Under the pieces are notes generated by a model. The model was not told where the DNA came from. It did no database searches and worked only from the letters and a program-made list of their open reading frames with translations. From Algoriphagus marincola DSM 16067 (GTDB lineage Bacteria; Bacteroidota; Bacteroidia; Cytophagales; Cyclobacteriaceae), in the NCBI RefSeq assembly GCF_000429405.1, contig NZ_AUBU01000010.1, forward strand, positions 186,001 to 250,000: DNA of 64,000 bases, written 5' to 3'. Made by a program: the position numbers and the translations under genes. Shown here piece by piece: positions 44,716 through 52,304 of this stretch. Position 1 is the stretch's first letter. Each line of letters opens with the position of its first letter.

Positions 44716-46183
44716 TTTCTTTAGCTTTTAAAACCAAGTCCATGCGCAAATGGTGCAGATTTTCTTCCAAACCAACCGGATAGACATGGGGATTGACTAG
44801 TCGCTTGTGGGTTTTGTCAAAGGTCTTCAATTGATCCTGAGTCCGCTTCCTGATGGACTGAATATCCGGACATTTATAGACTTTTTTCCCTTTTTCAAAA
44901 ATCGGCTTTAGTAATTCCTCACTTTGATAAAAAGCAGGCATAATCCGCTTTCTTCTAGTAGCATCAATAGGATCGATGATGACAGTTCCTTTAGAGTCAA
45001 CTTCTTGACCCTCGAGGTAAATCATATCTGCGACAGCTTTTCCGCCTGAAAAATACCTTCGGACATTATGCACCCCTGGAATATTGATTTTAAGTGATTG
45101 TTGGGAAACCTTGATTTTTGGAATCCATTCACCCTCAGGACTCTTAATTCCCGAAAGTTTATACACCGCTCCCAATGCCGGCTGATCAAAGGCAGTGACT
45201 AATTTGGTACCTACCCCCCAAACATTAATCGAGGCTTCCTGCGTTTTCAAGGAAGAAATCAAGTACTCATCCAAATCATTGGATGCAACGATTTTCGCAT
45301 TGGGAAAGCCTGCTTGATCTAGGAGTTCACGGGCTTGATTGGAAAAGTAAGCCAAATCACCGCTGTCGATTCGGATTCCGATGAGTTCCTTTCCCATGCT
45401 TCGAAGCTTTTCTCCTACTTTGATAGCATTTTTCACTCCCTGAATCGTATCATATGTATCCACCAAGAAGACAGACTGATCAGGAAACGCATCTGCATAA
45501 GCTTCAAATGCCTCTAACTCCGTCTCAAAAGACATAATCCAGCTGTGAGCGTGAGTGCCAGAAACAGGAATCCCAAATAACCTTCCCGCCATGACATTGC
45601 TTGTAGAAGTACATCCCCCGATAAAGGCCGCCCGGCTTGCGGCAAGCGCTCCGTCAATCCCTTGAGCTCTCCGAAGACCAAATTCCAAAACAGGTTCTCC
45701 TTTTGCGGCCAATGTAATTCTAGCCGCCTTGGTTGCAATCAAGGTTTGAAAGTTCACGATATTAAGTAGTGGGGTTTCGAGTAATTGACACTGAATCAGG
45801 GGACCTTTCACTCGAAGCATGGGAGCATTGGGGAAAACGATAGTCCCCTCCTCCACTGCCTCGATATCACATGAAAAACGCATCTCACTGAGGTAATCCA
45901 AGAAACCCTTTTCGAATTGGGGAGAACCGTCAGGAGCTTTCATCCCTGCCAGGTAATCGATATCCTGCTTTTCAAATCGAAAATTTCTACAATAATCCAC
46001 CACGTATTCCAATCCGGCAGCCACGGTAAAACCACCATTAAAAGGGTGCTTTCTAAAAAAAAGGTTAAATACAGCCTCCTGATCACCTTTCCCCGCCTTC
46101 CAATAGGCATAAGCCATGGTCAGCTGATAAAAATCCGTAAGCAGAGCAAGGCTGCCAGTGTAGAGGTCTTTGGTGATTTTCAT
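44696..46183 (-). CDS. pncB: Nicotinate phosphoribosyltransferase
   Basis: A 495-aa enzyme of the Preiss-Handler pathway that makes nicotinate mononucleotide from nicotinate and PRPP with ATP hydrolysis. Typical segments: LLTDFYQLTMAYAYWKAG at the N-terminus, FNLFFRKHPFNGGFTVAAGLE, EFGLRRAQGIDGALAASRAAFIGG, SGTHAHSWI with the phosphorylated-His context, LVDTYDT and IRIDSGDL. The length suits the Bacteroidota form. First gene of pncB-pncA-thioesterase; a -7 box lies just upstream (46201-46208). Confidence 0.95.
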   Translation of the reverse strand: MKITKDLYTGSLALLTDFYQLTMAYAYWKAGKGDQEAVFNLFFRKHPFNGGFTVAAGLEYVVDYCRNFRFEKQDIDYLAGMKAPDGSPQFEKGFLDYLSEMRFSCDIEAVEEGTIVFPNAPMLRVKGPLIQCQLLETPLLNIVNFQTLIATKAARITLAAKGEPVLEFGLRRAQGIDGALAASRAAFIGGCTSTSNVMAGRLFGIPVSGTHAHSWIMSFETELEAFEAYADAFPDQSVFLVDTYDTIQGVKNAIKVGEKLRSMGKELIGIRIDSGDLAYFSNQARELLDQAGFPNAKIVASNDLDEYLISSLKTQEASINVWGVGTKLVTAFDQPALGAVYKLSGIKSPEGEWIPKIKVSQQSLKINIPGVHNVRRYFSGGKAVADMIYLEGQEVDSKGTVIIDPIDATRRKRIMPAFYQSEELLKPIFEKGKKVYKCPDIQSIRKRTQDQLKTFDKTHKRLVNPHVYPVGLEENLHHLRMDLVLKAKEIEDESN

Positions 46184-46200
46184 AAAATTTTCCTTTCCAT

Positions 46201-46229
46201 CAAAAATAAAGGTGTCAAACGGGTATCAA
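46201..46229 (-). promoter_or_regulatory. Predicted promoter of pncB
   Basis: On the minus strand TTG (46229-46227), an 18-nt spacer and TATTTTTG (46208-46201) match the Bacteroidota -33/-7 layout. The box is 17 bases before the pncB ATG. Confidence 0.5.
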
Positions 46230-46303
46230 GAGTTTTTTAGGGAATTTTTCAATGAAACAGAAGTCTTTTCTCTTCTAGTCAAGATTTTATTTACCTATTT
46301 TGA

Positions 46304-46328
46304 TTACATTTTTACGAGTGAACACGAC
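46304..46328 (+). promoter_or_regulatory. Candidate ECF-sigma promoter, site 1 (sigma/anti-sigma operon)
   Basis: TTACA (46304-46308; GATTACA with its two preceding bases), 15 nt, then ACGAC (46324-46328). The same two blocks at the same 15-nt spacing precede the lipoprotein gene at 47813 and the poly-Asp lipoprotein/CHAT operon. It ends 16 bases before the sigma-factor ATG. If real, the sigma factor drives its own gene. Confidence 0.6.
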
Positions 46329-46344
46329 TTATTATTGAAAGCGG

Positions 46345-46956
46345 ATGAAGCTAGAAAAAAACTTGAGCGATCTAGAAATTACTGAAATGATCCAGAGGAA
46401 TTCGAATCCGAATAAGGCAATAGCACAGCTTTACGAACAGCATTATGATATGCTAGAAAGTATGGTAATACAAAATTCAGGAACAGAAGAGGAGGCTGCA
46501 GATATCATTCAAGAATCCATGCTAGTGATGGTTCAAATGATAAAGACAGGAAAGTTCAGAGGCGAATCTACGATCAAATCCATGCTTTACAGCATTTCCA
46601 AAAATAAATGGATATCCGAAATCAGGAGAAAAAGAAGCAGTCAGGCACGACATGAAAATTACCTGACAAAACATGAAGAAAATGAACTGGATGTCAGCGA
46701 GGCAATCACCCATCAGGAGAATTTAAATTTCGTCATGACTTTGTTTGATAAGCTTGGTGAAACGTGCAAAAAAATACTCAAGCTCTTCTACTACGAAGAC
46801 ATGGCCATGAAAGAAATCTGCGAGAAAATGGAGTTCAGCTCCGAGCAGGTATTGCGGAATAAAAAATATAAATGTCTCAAATCATTAATTGAATCAGTAA
46901 AGTCTTCTCCCCATATCGGAGAACAACTCTTGAAATCATTAAGAAATGAAAAATAA
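46345..46956 (+). CDS. RNA polymerase sigma factor, ECF-type sigma-70
   Basis: A 203-aa two-domain sigma factor. Region 2 (about 22-95) shows AIAQLYEQHYDMLESMV, EAADIIQESMLVMVQMIKTGKFRG and the -10-recognition helix YSISKNKWISEIRRK. A linker rich in Glu/His (96-130) precedes region 4 (about 130-185): FDKLGETCKKILKLFYYEDMAMKEICEKMEFSSEQVLRNKKYKCL, a clear helix-turn-helix for the -35 element. The downstream anti-sigma-like gene overlaps its stop by 11 bp, the usual arrangement for a sigma and its inhibitor. The shared upstream motif suggests autoregulation. Confidence 0.92.
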   Translation: MKLEKNLSDLEITEMIQRNSNPNKAIAQLYEQHYDMLESMVIQNSGTEEEAADIIQESMLVMVQMIKTGKFRGESTIKSMLYSISKNKWISEIRRKRSSQARHENYLTKHEENELDVSEAITHQENLNFVMTLFDKLGETCKKILKLFYYEDMAMKEICEKMEFSSEQVLRNKKYKCLKSLIESVKSSPHIGEQLLKSLRNEK

Positions 46957-47710
46957 ACTAGACTTATTCATTTTGGAAGATTACCTAGACGGTAAACTCA
47001 GCATGGACCAAAATCAGGCCATTGAAGAAGAAATAAAAAACAATCAATCACTGGCTGATGAACTCGATGCCTTGAAAATCAGCCGGGAAGCAATTGAATT
47101 GGCTGGTTGGAAATCGACAATTCAGGATGTGCAAGCTTCCTACTTATCCGAAAGAAAAAAGAAACCATCCGATGGAACCAAAACCATCTCCAACTTTCAA
47201 CAATGGAGCATTCGAGTGGCAGCTTCTATGACGATTCTACTTGTAGGGTTGGCCTCATTTTTGGTAATTTCTACTACACCTCAAGGGGTAAATGAAGATT
47301 TTCTTTCCTACAATATCCCAGTCATGAGAGGTGAATCGGCTGAGATTTCTTCTTTGAAAAAGGCCTTTAATGAGTATGATTTTGAAGAAGTAGTAGCGCT
47401 GGCAAAAGGCAACAGTGACTTGACCATAGAGGGAAAATTTATTCTAGGGATGGCCTTCCTGGAGCTACGGGAAGGTAAGCTTGCTGTCGATGAATTACGG
47501 GAGATTGAGACTGTCAATGAATCCTCTTCTGAGAAAATGTATGTAGAAGAGATAGACTATTATCTCATGCAAGGCTACCTTCTAAGTGGCGAATATGATC
47601 TAGCTCAAAATCAACTTGAAAAAATCCGATCAAATCCGAGACACAAATATCACCAAACTATTAATCGCTGGGACGCACTAAAAATCAAAATTTTGGATTT
47701 GAAATATTAA
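46946..47710 (+). CDS. Anti-sigma-like single-pass membrane protein with periplasmic TPR-like domain
   Basis: A 254-aa protein. The N-terminal 85 residues (LFILEDYLDGKLSMDQNQAIEEEIKNNQ) resemble an anti-sigma N-domain (EDYLDG-LS-, EEI--N), without the His-Cys zinc motif. One TM helix lies at about 91-110 (VAASMTILLVGLASFLVIST). Residues 130-254 are helical and TPR-like (SLKKAFNEYDFEEVVALAKG, KFILGMAFLELREGKLAVDELREI, DYYLMQGYLLSGEYDLAQNQLEKI), predicted periplasmic. It overlaps the sigma gene by 11 bp. Inferred role: holds the sigma factor at the membrane until the periplasmic part is sensed or cleaved, possibly by the CHAT protein of this locus. Confidence 0.75.
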   Translation: MKNKLDLFILEDYLDGKLSMDQNQAIEEEIKNNQSLADELDALKISREAIELAGWKSTIQDVQASYLSERKKKPSDGTKTISNFQQWSIRVAASMTILLVGLASFLVISTTPQGVNEDFLSYNIPVMRGESAEISSLKKAFNEYDFEEVVALAKGNSDLTIEGKFILGMAFLELREGKLAVDELREIETVNESSSEKMYVEEIDYYLMQGYLLSGEYDLAQNQLEKIRSNPRHKYHQTINRWDALKIKILDLKY

Positions 47711-47750
47711 TCAGATCTAAACTGAGAAAAAAAATTAAAAAAAATCCTTC

Positions 47751-47782
47751 GAAGCGGTTACAAATATTTATCCGGCTCCGAC
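47751..47782 (+). promoter_or_regulatory. Candidate ECF-sigma promoter, site 2 (D/E-rich lipoprotein)
   Basis: GAAGCGGTTACA (47751-47762), 15 nt, then CCGAC (47778-47782). The 12-mer differs at one base from that at 52290-52301 and shares spacing with both other sites. It ends 30 bases before the lipoprotein ATG. Confidence 0.65.
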
Positions 47783-47812
47783 CTACTACCAAACAATCAA
47801 AAATACTAAACC

Positions 47813-48541
47813 ATGAAAAGATACCCATTAATTGCAGCAGTTGCCACTATGATTGGCTTTGCTTCTTGCTCTGAAGAAAATGATCCTATCGCTATCGGAG
47901 ATGGTGATGTACAAATGGCAGTAGGCGTTAAACTCGCCAATTCATCCAATCCAAATTCAAGAATCATGGAAGAAGGAGTACAGATTAATTCCGGGTTCAT
48001 CCAAGTCAAGGAAATAGAATTGGAAGTCGAAGGAGAAGATGACAATGGAAGATTCGAGCGAGAAATTGAATATTCATTCCCAGAGATCAAAAAGATCAAT
48101 TTTGATCAGTTCTCTTCTGATGCTGACTTTTTCATCAATATAGCCTCAGGTACTTACGAGGAAATCGAGTTTGAAGTGGATCTGATTGATCACCGAAATG
48201 AACCAAGCATTTACCTCGAAGGGACCTTTACAAAAAGTGACGGCAGCTCGGTTCCCCTGCGTCTTGAAGTTTATGGAGATGATGACGATGATTTGGATTT
48301 TGAGTTAGAATTGGAAGGAGATGATGATGAGTTATTCTTCTTCGATGGATCAAATAATCCTTTCGCCTTGATGGAGATAGATGCAAGTAAGTGGTTTTTA
48401 GCTGTATCTATTGTGGATTTAGAGGATGCGGAGCTCACTGATGGTGTTTTGGTGATTTCCAGAGACCAAAATAGAGGTATCTACAATCGAATTCTCGAGC
48501 GAATAGAAAACTCCTTAGATATCGAGCTAGAGTTGGACTAG
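47813..48541 (+). CDS. Asp/Glu-rich lipoprotein of the sigma/CHAT locus
   Basis: A 242-aa lipoprotein (signal ends IGFASC, lipid Cys19, then SEENDP, an acidic export-type signal for the cell surface). The mature part is strongly acidic with Asp clusters (VEGEDDNGRFERE; YGDDDDDLDFELELEGDDDELFFFDGS). It resembles DUF4382-like beta-sandwich lipoproteins in outline (INSGFIQVKEIELEVEG, SGTYEEIEFEVDL), but I cannot assign it firmly. It could bind calcium or be a substrate or sensor. It has its own candidate sigma site and is followed by a strong terminator. Confidence 0.7.
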   Translation: MKRYPLIAAVATMIGFASCSEENDPIAIGDGDVQMAVGVKLANSSNPNSRIMEEGVQINSGFIQVKEIELEVEGEDDNGRFEREIEYSFPEIKKINFDQFSSDADFFINIASGTYEEIEFEVDLIDHRNEPSIYLEGTFTKSDGSSVPLRLEVYGDDDDDLDFELELEGDDDELFFFDGSNNPFALMEIDASKWFLAVSIVDLEDAELTDGVLVISRDQNRGIYNRILERIENSLDIELELD

Positions 48542-48562
48542 GGCACTGACTCTTTCGATCCG

Positions 48563-48592
48563 ATCCGGCAGAGTAATTTGCCGGATTTTTTT
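48563..48592 (+). terminator. Terminator of the sigma/anti-sigma/lipoprotein transcript
   Basis: ATCCGGCA (48563-48570) pairs with TGCCGGAT (48579-48586), 8-nt loop, followed by a run of T. It lies 22 bp beyond the lipoprotein stop, between the converging halves of the locus. Confidence 0.88.
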
Positions 48593-48613
48593 ATTCTAAA
48601 TCCGACTGATTTT

Positions 48614-51352
48614 CTATCTCCGGCGAGAAATTAAAAACCAATAAATCAATCCGGCCAAAATCAGGATAATTCCCACAATGAGAATAAGCTGAATCATGGA
48701 GCTCCAAATAGATTTCTCCTGAATCTGCCCCACCAGGACAAAATTGGTCCAATAAGGAGTATCCCGAAACTGTACCATTTCTGGATCTTGGAGTAAGCTT
48801 AGCTTTGCCTCCCTTAGTGCCTCAGCATAAGTCAAACCCGCGTCTAGCCCCTTGTAAAACTCTTTTGATAAATAGGCTGCTACCCGATCTTCTGTGAGCC
48901 ATAGCGTGGATATAAGATTATCAGCTCCTGCAAATGAAAAAGCCCGAGCCAGACTGACAAGACCTTCTGATTCACTGAATTTGCCAGACCCGGTCTCACA
49001 GGCACTCAAAAATACCAATTCGACCTGATCAAAAGCTTGATACCTCAATTCGTTTTCGAAAAGTCTATAATCTCCTTCAGGATAAAATGCCACAAAAGAT
49101 GCCTCATTATCTTCATCAGAAGCGATGGCATGGGTAGCTAAATGAATAACTTTATTTTGATCTGCTTGAGCTAGAAATCGCTGAAGTGTGGCTTCAGAGC
49201 CCTGAATCTTCAAGCCCGGCAAGCTCTCAATTTCAGCTGCCGATCCATGTAGAACGGGAAGTCCCAATCCCTCTGGACCTGAGCTCCTATCAAAAGGTGC
49301 AAAGCTTATCATGCTCGATCCATTCCAAGGAGAGAGTTCTTGAGTTTGAATTTGAAGGGCCGAAAATTGGTAGCTGATCGGTAGTTTTTCGATAAGCATT
49401 TCTCCATCAACGTAAAGCTCATCAAAGGAAACACCAGAGAAAGCACCATGTGGAACAATCATTAACAGTTTGGATTCACTGATTTCATTTCCCCAGTTTT
49501 CAAAAACCCGAACACTCAGTGAATCAATAAATTCAGGGATTTGATATCGCATACCTGACTTCCAAGATCTAATTTGCTCTTTCCATGCCAGTACTTTATC
49601 TCGATCCTTTTCACTCCAATCAAAGATTTTCCAGTCAAGATTTTTATTGCTCAGCAATGAAGTGACTAGGTAATCATCAGCTTCAAAAAAGGATAGTAAA
49701 ACAGTGTTGTCAGGCAGTCTATTTTGAATGTTTGCTAGAGTGAGATTAGCAGAATCCTCTTCTGTTTGGGAAAACTCCTTGATCTCATCACGAAGTCTAG
49801 ATAGGCTGACCTGTAATTCAGTGTATTCAGATTTGAGATCTACGAGCTGAGATTCATCAAAATTCTCATACTGATCTCGATAATTTTTAGCCAATTTTTG
49901 TAAAATCAATCGCTCTTCCTCAAGCAGTTTCTTTGGAATAGCTGATTTTTGCCGTCTCTTAGTTTCCAAGATACCCAGCCTGAGTGCGGTTGACTTACTC
50001 TGTTCTGCCCAAAGGAATACTTGATTTTTGATTCTTTCTTCATGACTGCTTCGGGAAAAATCTATTAACTGCCTAATTGCTAATTGGTAGGCTTGTAAAA
50101 CCTGATCACCCAAGAATATTCTGGCCTCATCATTATCGAAATTTGCTGATATAAATTCAGCTAATGCAAAGGCAGATTCATAAGAATCCCAGCCTAATTC
50201 GAAAAATTCGGCTTCTTGGTTTATCCTGTATAAACTCCAAGCTGCACGAGCCTTAGAGACCAAGCTTTCAAAAAGTGTAACTGCACCCATTCCCAAGGAA
50301 AGTTCTTTGGGGTTGTCAAAGATATCTTCTGAATTAAAACTGGGATGTAACTCTCTGACAGATAAATGATAATAAGTGACTGCTTCTTGAAGCCTGTCTT
50401 GCTTTGATTTAAAATCTCCAAAGTTGGCTAAGAAGATACCTCTTTGGTAGTTTTTAGAAGGTATTTGGAGGCTATCCAAGGCAAACTGTGTGGCCTGGAG
50501 CAGACTATCTACTTTTGATAGATTATTTTGAAGGAGAAATGCTTTCGTTTGGAGGTTCAAGTAGGATAAGTAATTCGTACCAGAAACGCCATCGATCTGA
50601 CTCAGTACTTCCAAAGCTTCTCCTCCCCTTTTTTCCTTTAGAAAAGTATTTGCCAGGTTAATCCGAACTTGATTGGAGTTGATATTCCAATCAAGGAGTT
50701 GGAGGTAAATCGAACGCGCACTATCGTATTCTTCTAAATGGTAGAGCGCGGAGGCTTTATTGCTCAAAAAACTGTAGCGGGCAAATTGTGCATAATCTCC
50801 GGAAGTCTCCAAGTATGATTCTGCCTGTGTGAAATATTGAATACTTTGAAGATAATTCCCGGTCTCGAAGTAGTAGACTCCCAAGGCATTAAAAAGCCGC
50901 TCTGGCAAGGTCCCTGTACTGATTTGATCCTGAAGACGTTCAGCTTCTTTCAGATGAAAAATCGCGCTGTCAAGTCTACTCATCCGAAAAAGAACCTCAC
51001 CGAGGTACAAGTTTGAGGCATAGACCAAGGTATCTGGCTTTTGAAATCCCTTTGTGAAAAATAAGGCCTTACGGTAGGTGTTTGCAGCTTCTGACTGCAA
51101 GCCGTAGATCACTTGTAGGTTACCCAAATGCTCGGCAGCTCTTATGAAATCGAATACTTCATCAGAATCTGGAACCTCAGAGAGAATTTCTGAATAGAGT
51201 TCCATTGCCATTCTATCATCTTTCTCCTCTGGAAATGGTAAAAAATAAAGAGAATCAGCCTTTTGGATTTTTTGATTTTTCTCTTGCCCTTTGACAATTA
51301 GAGGTATAAAAAAAATGCTAAAACATAAAAGACGACTCCAAAGATTTGACAC
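48614..51352 (-). CDS. TPR-CHAT protease with signal peptide and C-terminal membrane anchor
   Basis: A 912-aa protein. Residues 1-22 form a signal peptide (ends IVKGQ). Residues 35-430 hold about eight to ten TPR units (for example SAIFHLKEAERLQDQ, NYLQSIQYFTQAESYLE, YDSARSIYLQLLDW). A coiled-coil (about 450-540) precedes the CHAT domain (about 600-870), a caspase/separase-related fold with the His-Cys dyad in HLATHA (His741) and LSACETG (Cys785), then EGLVSLARAFSFAGADNLISTLW. A TM helix at 886-907 ends in SRRR. This topology puts the protease outside the cytoplasm. It follows the poly-Asp lipoprotein by 21 bp and faces the sigma operon across a terminator. Confidence 0.88.
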   Translation of the reverse strand: MSNLWSRLLCFSIFFIPLIVKGQEKNQKIQKADSLYFLPFPEEKDDRMAMELYSEILSEVPDSDEVFDFIRAAEHLGNLQVIYGLQSEAANTYRKALFFTKGFQKPDTLVYASNLYLGEVLFRMSRLDSAIFHLKEAERLQDQISTGTLPERLFNALGVYYFETGNYLQSIQYFTQAESYLETSGDYAQFARYSFLSNKASALYHLEEYDSARSIYLQLLDWNINSNQVRINLANTFLKEKRGGEALEVLSQIDGVSGTNYLSYLNLQTKAFLLQNNLSKVDSLLQATQFALDSLQIPSKNYQRGIFLANFGDFKSKQDRLQEAVTYYHLSVRELHPSFNSEDIFDNPKELSLGMGAVTLFESLVSKARAAWSLYRINQEAEFFELGWDSYESAFALAEFISANFDNDEARIFLGDQVLQAYQLAIRQLIDFSRSSHEERIKNQVFLWAEQSKSTALRLGILETKRRQKSAIPKKLLEEERLILQKLAKNYRDQYENFDESQLVDLKSEYTELQVSLSRLRDEIKEFSQTEEDSANLTLANIQNRLPDNTVLLSFFEADDYLVTSLLSNKNLDWKIFDWSEKDRDKVLAWKEQIRSWKSGMRYQIPEFIDSLSVRVFENWGNEISESKLLMIVPHGAFSGVSFDELYVDGEMLIEKLPISYQFSALQIQTQELSPWNGSSMISFAPFDRSSGPEGLGLPVLHGSAAEIESLPGLKIQGSEATLQRFLAQADQNKVIHLATHAIASDEDNEASFVAFYPEGDYRLFENELRYQAFDQVELVFLSACETGSGKFSESEGLVSLARAFSFAGADNLISTLWLTEDRVAAYLSKEFYKGLDAGLTYAEALREAKLSLLQDPEMVQFRDTPYWTNFVLVGQIQEKSIWSSMIQLILIVGIILILAGLIYWFLISRRR

Positions 51353-51373
51353 TATTAGGGACTGTTAAAGCCC

Positions 51374-52249
51374 CTACTGTAGATTCGCCACTATTACAAT
51401 AAATGGTGGCCTTGGCACTCTTCGGGGCCTGGTTTGATTTGCTATCCTGAAATTAGACGATTTTCCTGATCTAAGCTCATTGATTAGATCACTTTTTTCT
51501 TCAATATCATCCAAAAGAGCCTGTGGGATATCGGCCACTGTTTCATAATAAAAGAAACGCAACGGAATAGAATTTAATGCTTCCCCGCTCAAATCTGCCA
51601 ATCTATAAAATAACTCAACATCAAGAACTTCTCCATTCACAGGAGTGGCACCGAAAGTACCATTTTCCACTGTCTCCAATAAATCAAAGATGCCATCACT
51701 TGAAATCTCAAATCCTAAATCCTCTAATAACTGCCCGGTAGGATTCTCGGTATCAAAGTCACAACTACTATCGTCATCGTCATCATCATCATCGTCGTCA
51801 TCATTACAAGGTAGGGCAAGCCCTGGAACTCCGTTGTATATAGGCGCTGCCAAGGTTTGATTTTGATCCAAAACATACACTCCATCCAGGTAATTGACTC
51901 CTCCAATAGTCAGAAAAGTCTCACATGTCTGGTTGCTTCCCTGAGGAGTAAATGTGATTTTGTATTTAAGACCTGTTTCACTCGCATTGATATCGATAAC
52001 TCCTGAACTAGGATCGATTGCTAAGCCATTTGGACTTGCTTCGAAAGTTCCTTGGATAGGATTAGTAGGGCTTACAAGTATATTTTGTGTGGCATTCAAA
52101 TAATATATCGTATCCGCGTAGGCAAACTGGTTACAGTCAAAATTTAACTGACCATTTCCTGGAGGATCTTCCGTTTCTTCTACACAAGAAAAAATGGAAA
52201 GGAATATCAGCGCGAATGCTATTAGTGATAGAAAAGATTTAGGGCTCAT
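51374..52249 (-). CDS. Poly-Asp lipoprotein upstream of the CHAT gene
   Basis: A 291-aa lipoprotein. The start at 52249 gives a proper lipoprotein signal (FLSIFSC, lipid Cys22, then VEETEDP). A longer frame from 52303 would read through the candidate promoter at 52270-52301. The middle has a run of eleven Asp (51770-51802) between two Cys (CN...SSCD). Around it are segments like LNFDCNQFAYADTIYYLN and GLKYKITFTPQGSNQTCETFLTIGG, a beta-sandwich with four Cys. No family known. It may bind calcium or be a substrate or chaperone of the CHAT protein, which follows 21 bp later. Confidence 0.7.
   Translation of the reverse strand: MSPKSFLSLIAFALIFLSIFSCVEETEDPPGNGQLNFDCNQFAYADTIYYLNATQNILVSPTNPIQGTFEASPNGLAIDPSSGVIDINASETGLKYKITFTPQGSNQTCETFLTIGGVNYLDGVYVLDQNQTLAAPIYNGVPGLALPCNDDDDDDDDDDDSSCDFDTENPTGQLLEDLGFEISSDGIFDLLETVENGTFGATPVNGEVLDVELFYRLADLSGEALNSIPLRFFYYETVADIPQALLDDIEEKSDLINELRSGKSSNFRIANQTRPRRVPRPPFIVIVANLQ
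51770..51802 (-). repeat. GAT/GAC trinucleotide tract encoding eleven Asp
   Basis: Eleven consecutive Asp codons mixing GAT and GAC. Short enough to be maintained, but the repeated trinucleotides could slip and change the Asp count between strains. Confidence 0.8.
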
Positions 52250-52269
52250 CTTTAAAGGTTTTCTTTTAA

Positions 52270-52301
52270 GTCGCATCTCACTTTCAAAATGTAACCACTT
52301 C
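52270..52301 (-). promoter_or_regulatory. Candidate ECF-sigma promoter, site 3 (poly-Asp lipoprotein/CHAT operon)
   Basis: On the minus strand GAAGTGGTTACA (52301-52290), 15 nt, then GCGAC (52274-52270), ending 20 bases before the ATG at 52249. Matches sites 1 and 2 in both blocks and spacing. Confidence 0.65.
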
Positions 52302-52304
52302 ATA

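Noticed and set aside
46290..46305. TATTTTG near 46296-46302 as a housekeeping -7 box for the sigma gene
   Set aside because: One base short of TAnnTTTG; the GATTACA-N15-ACGAC pair explains the region better.
52250..52303. Upstream start (52303) for the poly-Asp lipoprotein
   Set aside because: It puts 18 residues before a good lipoprotein signal and reads through the candidate sigma site; 52249 fits better.
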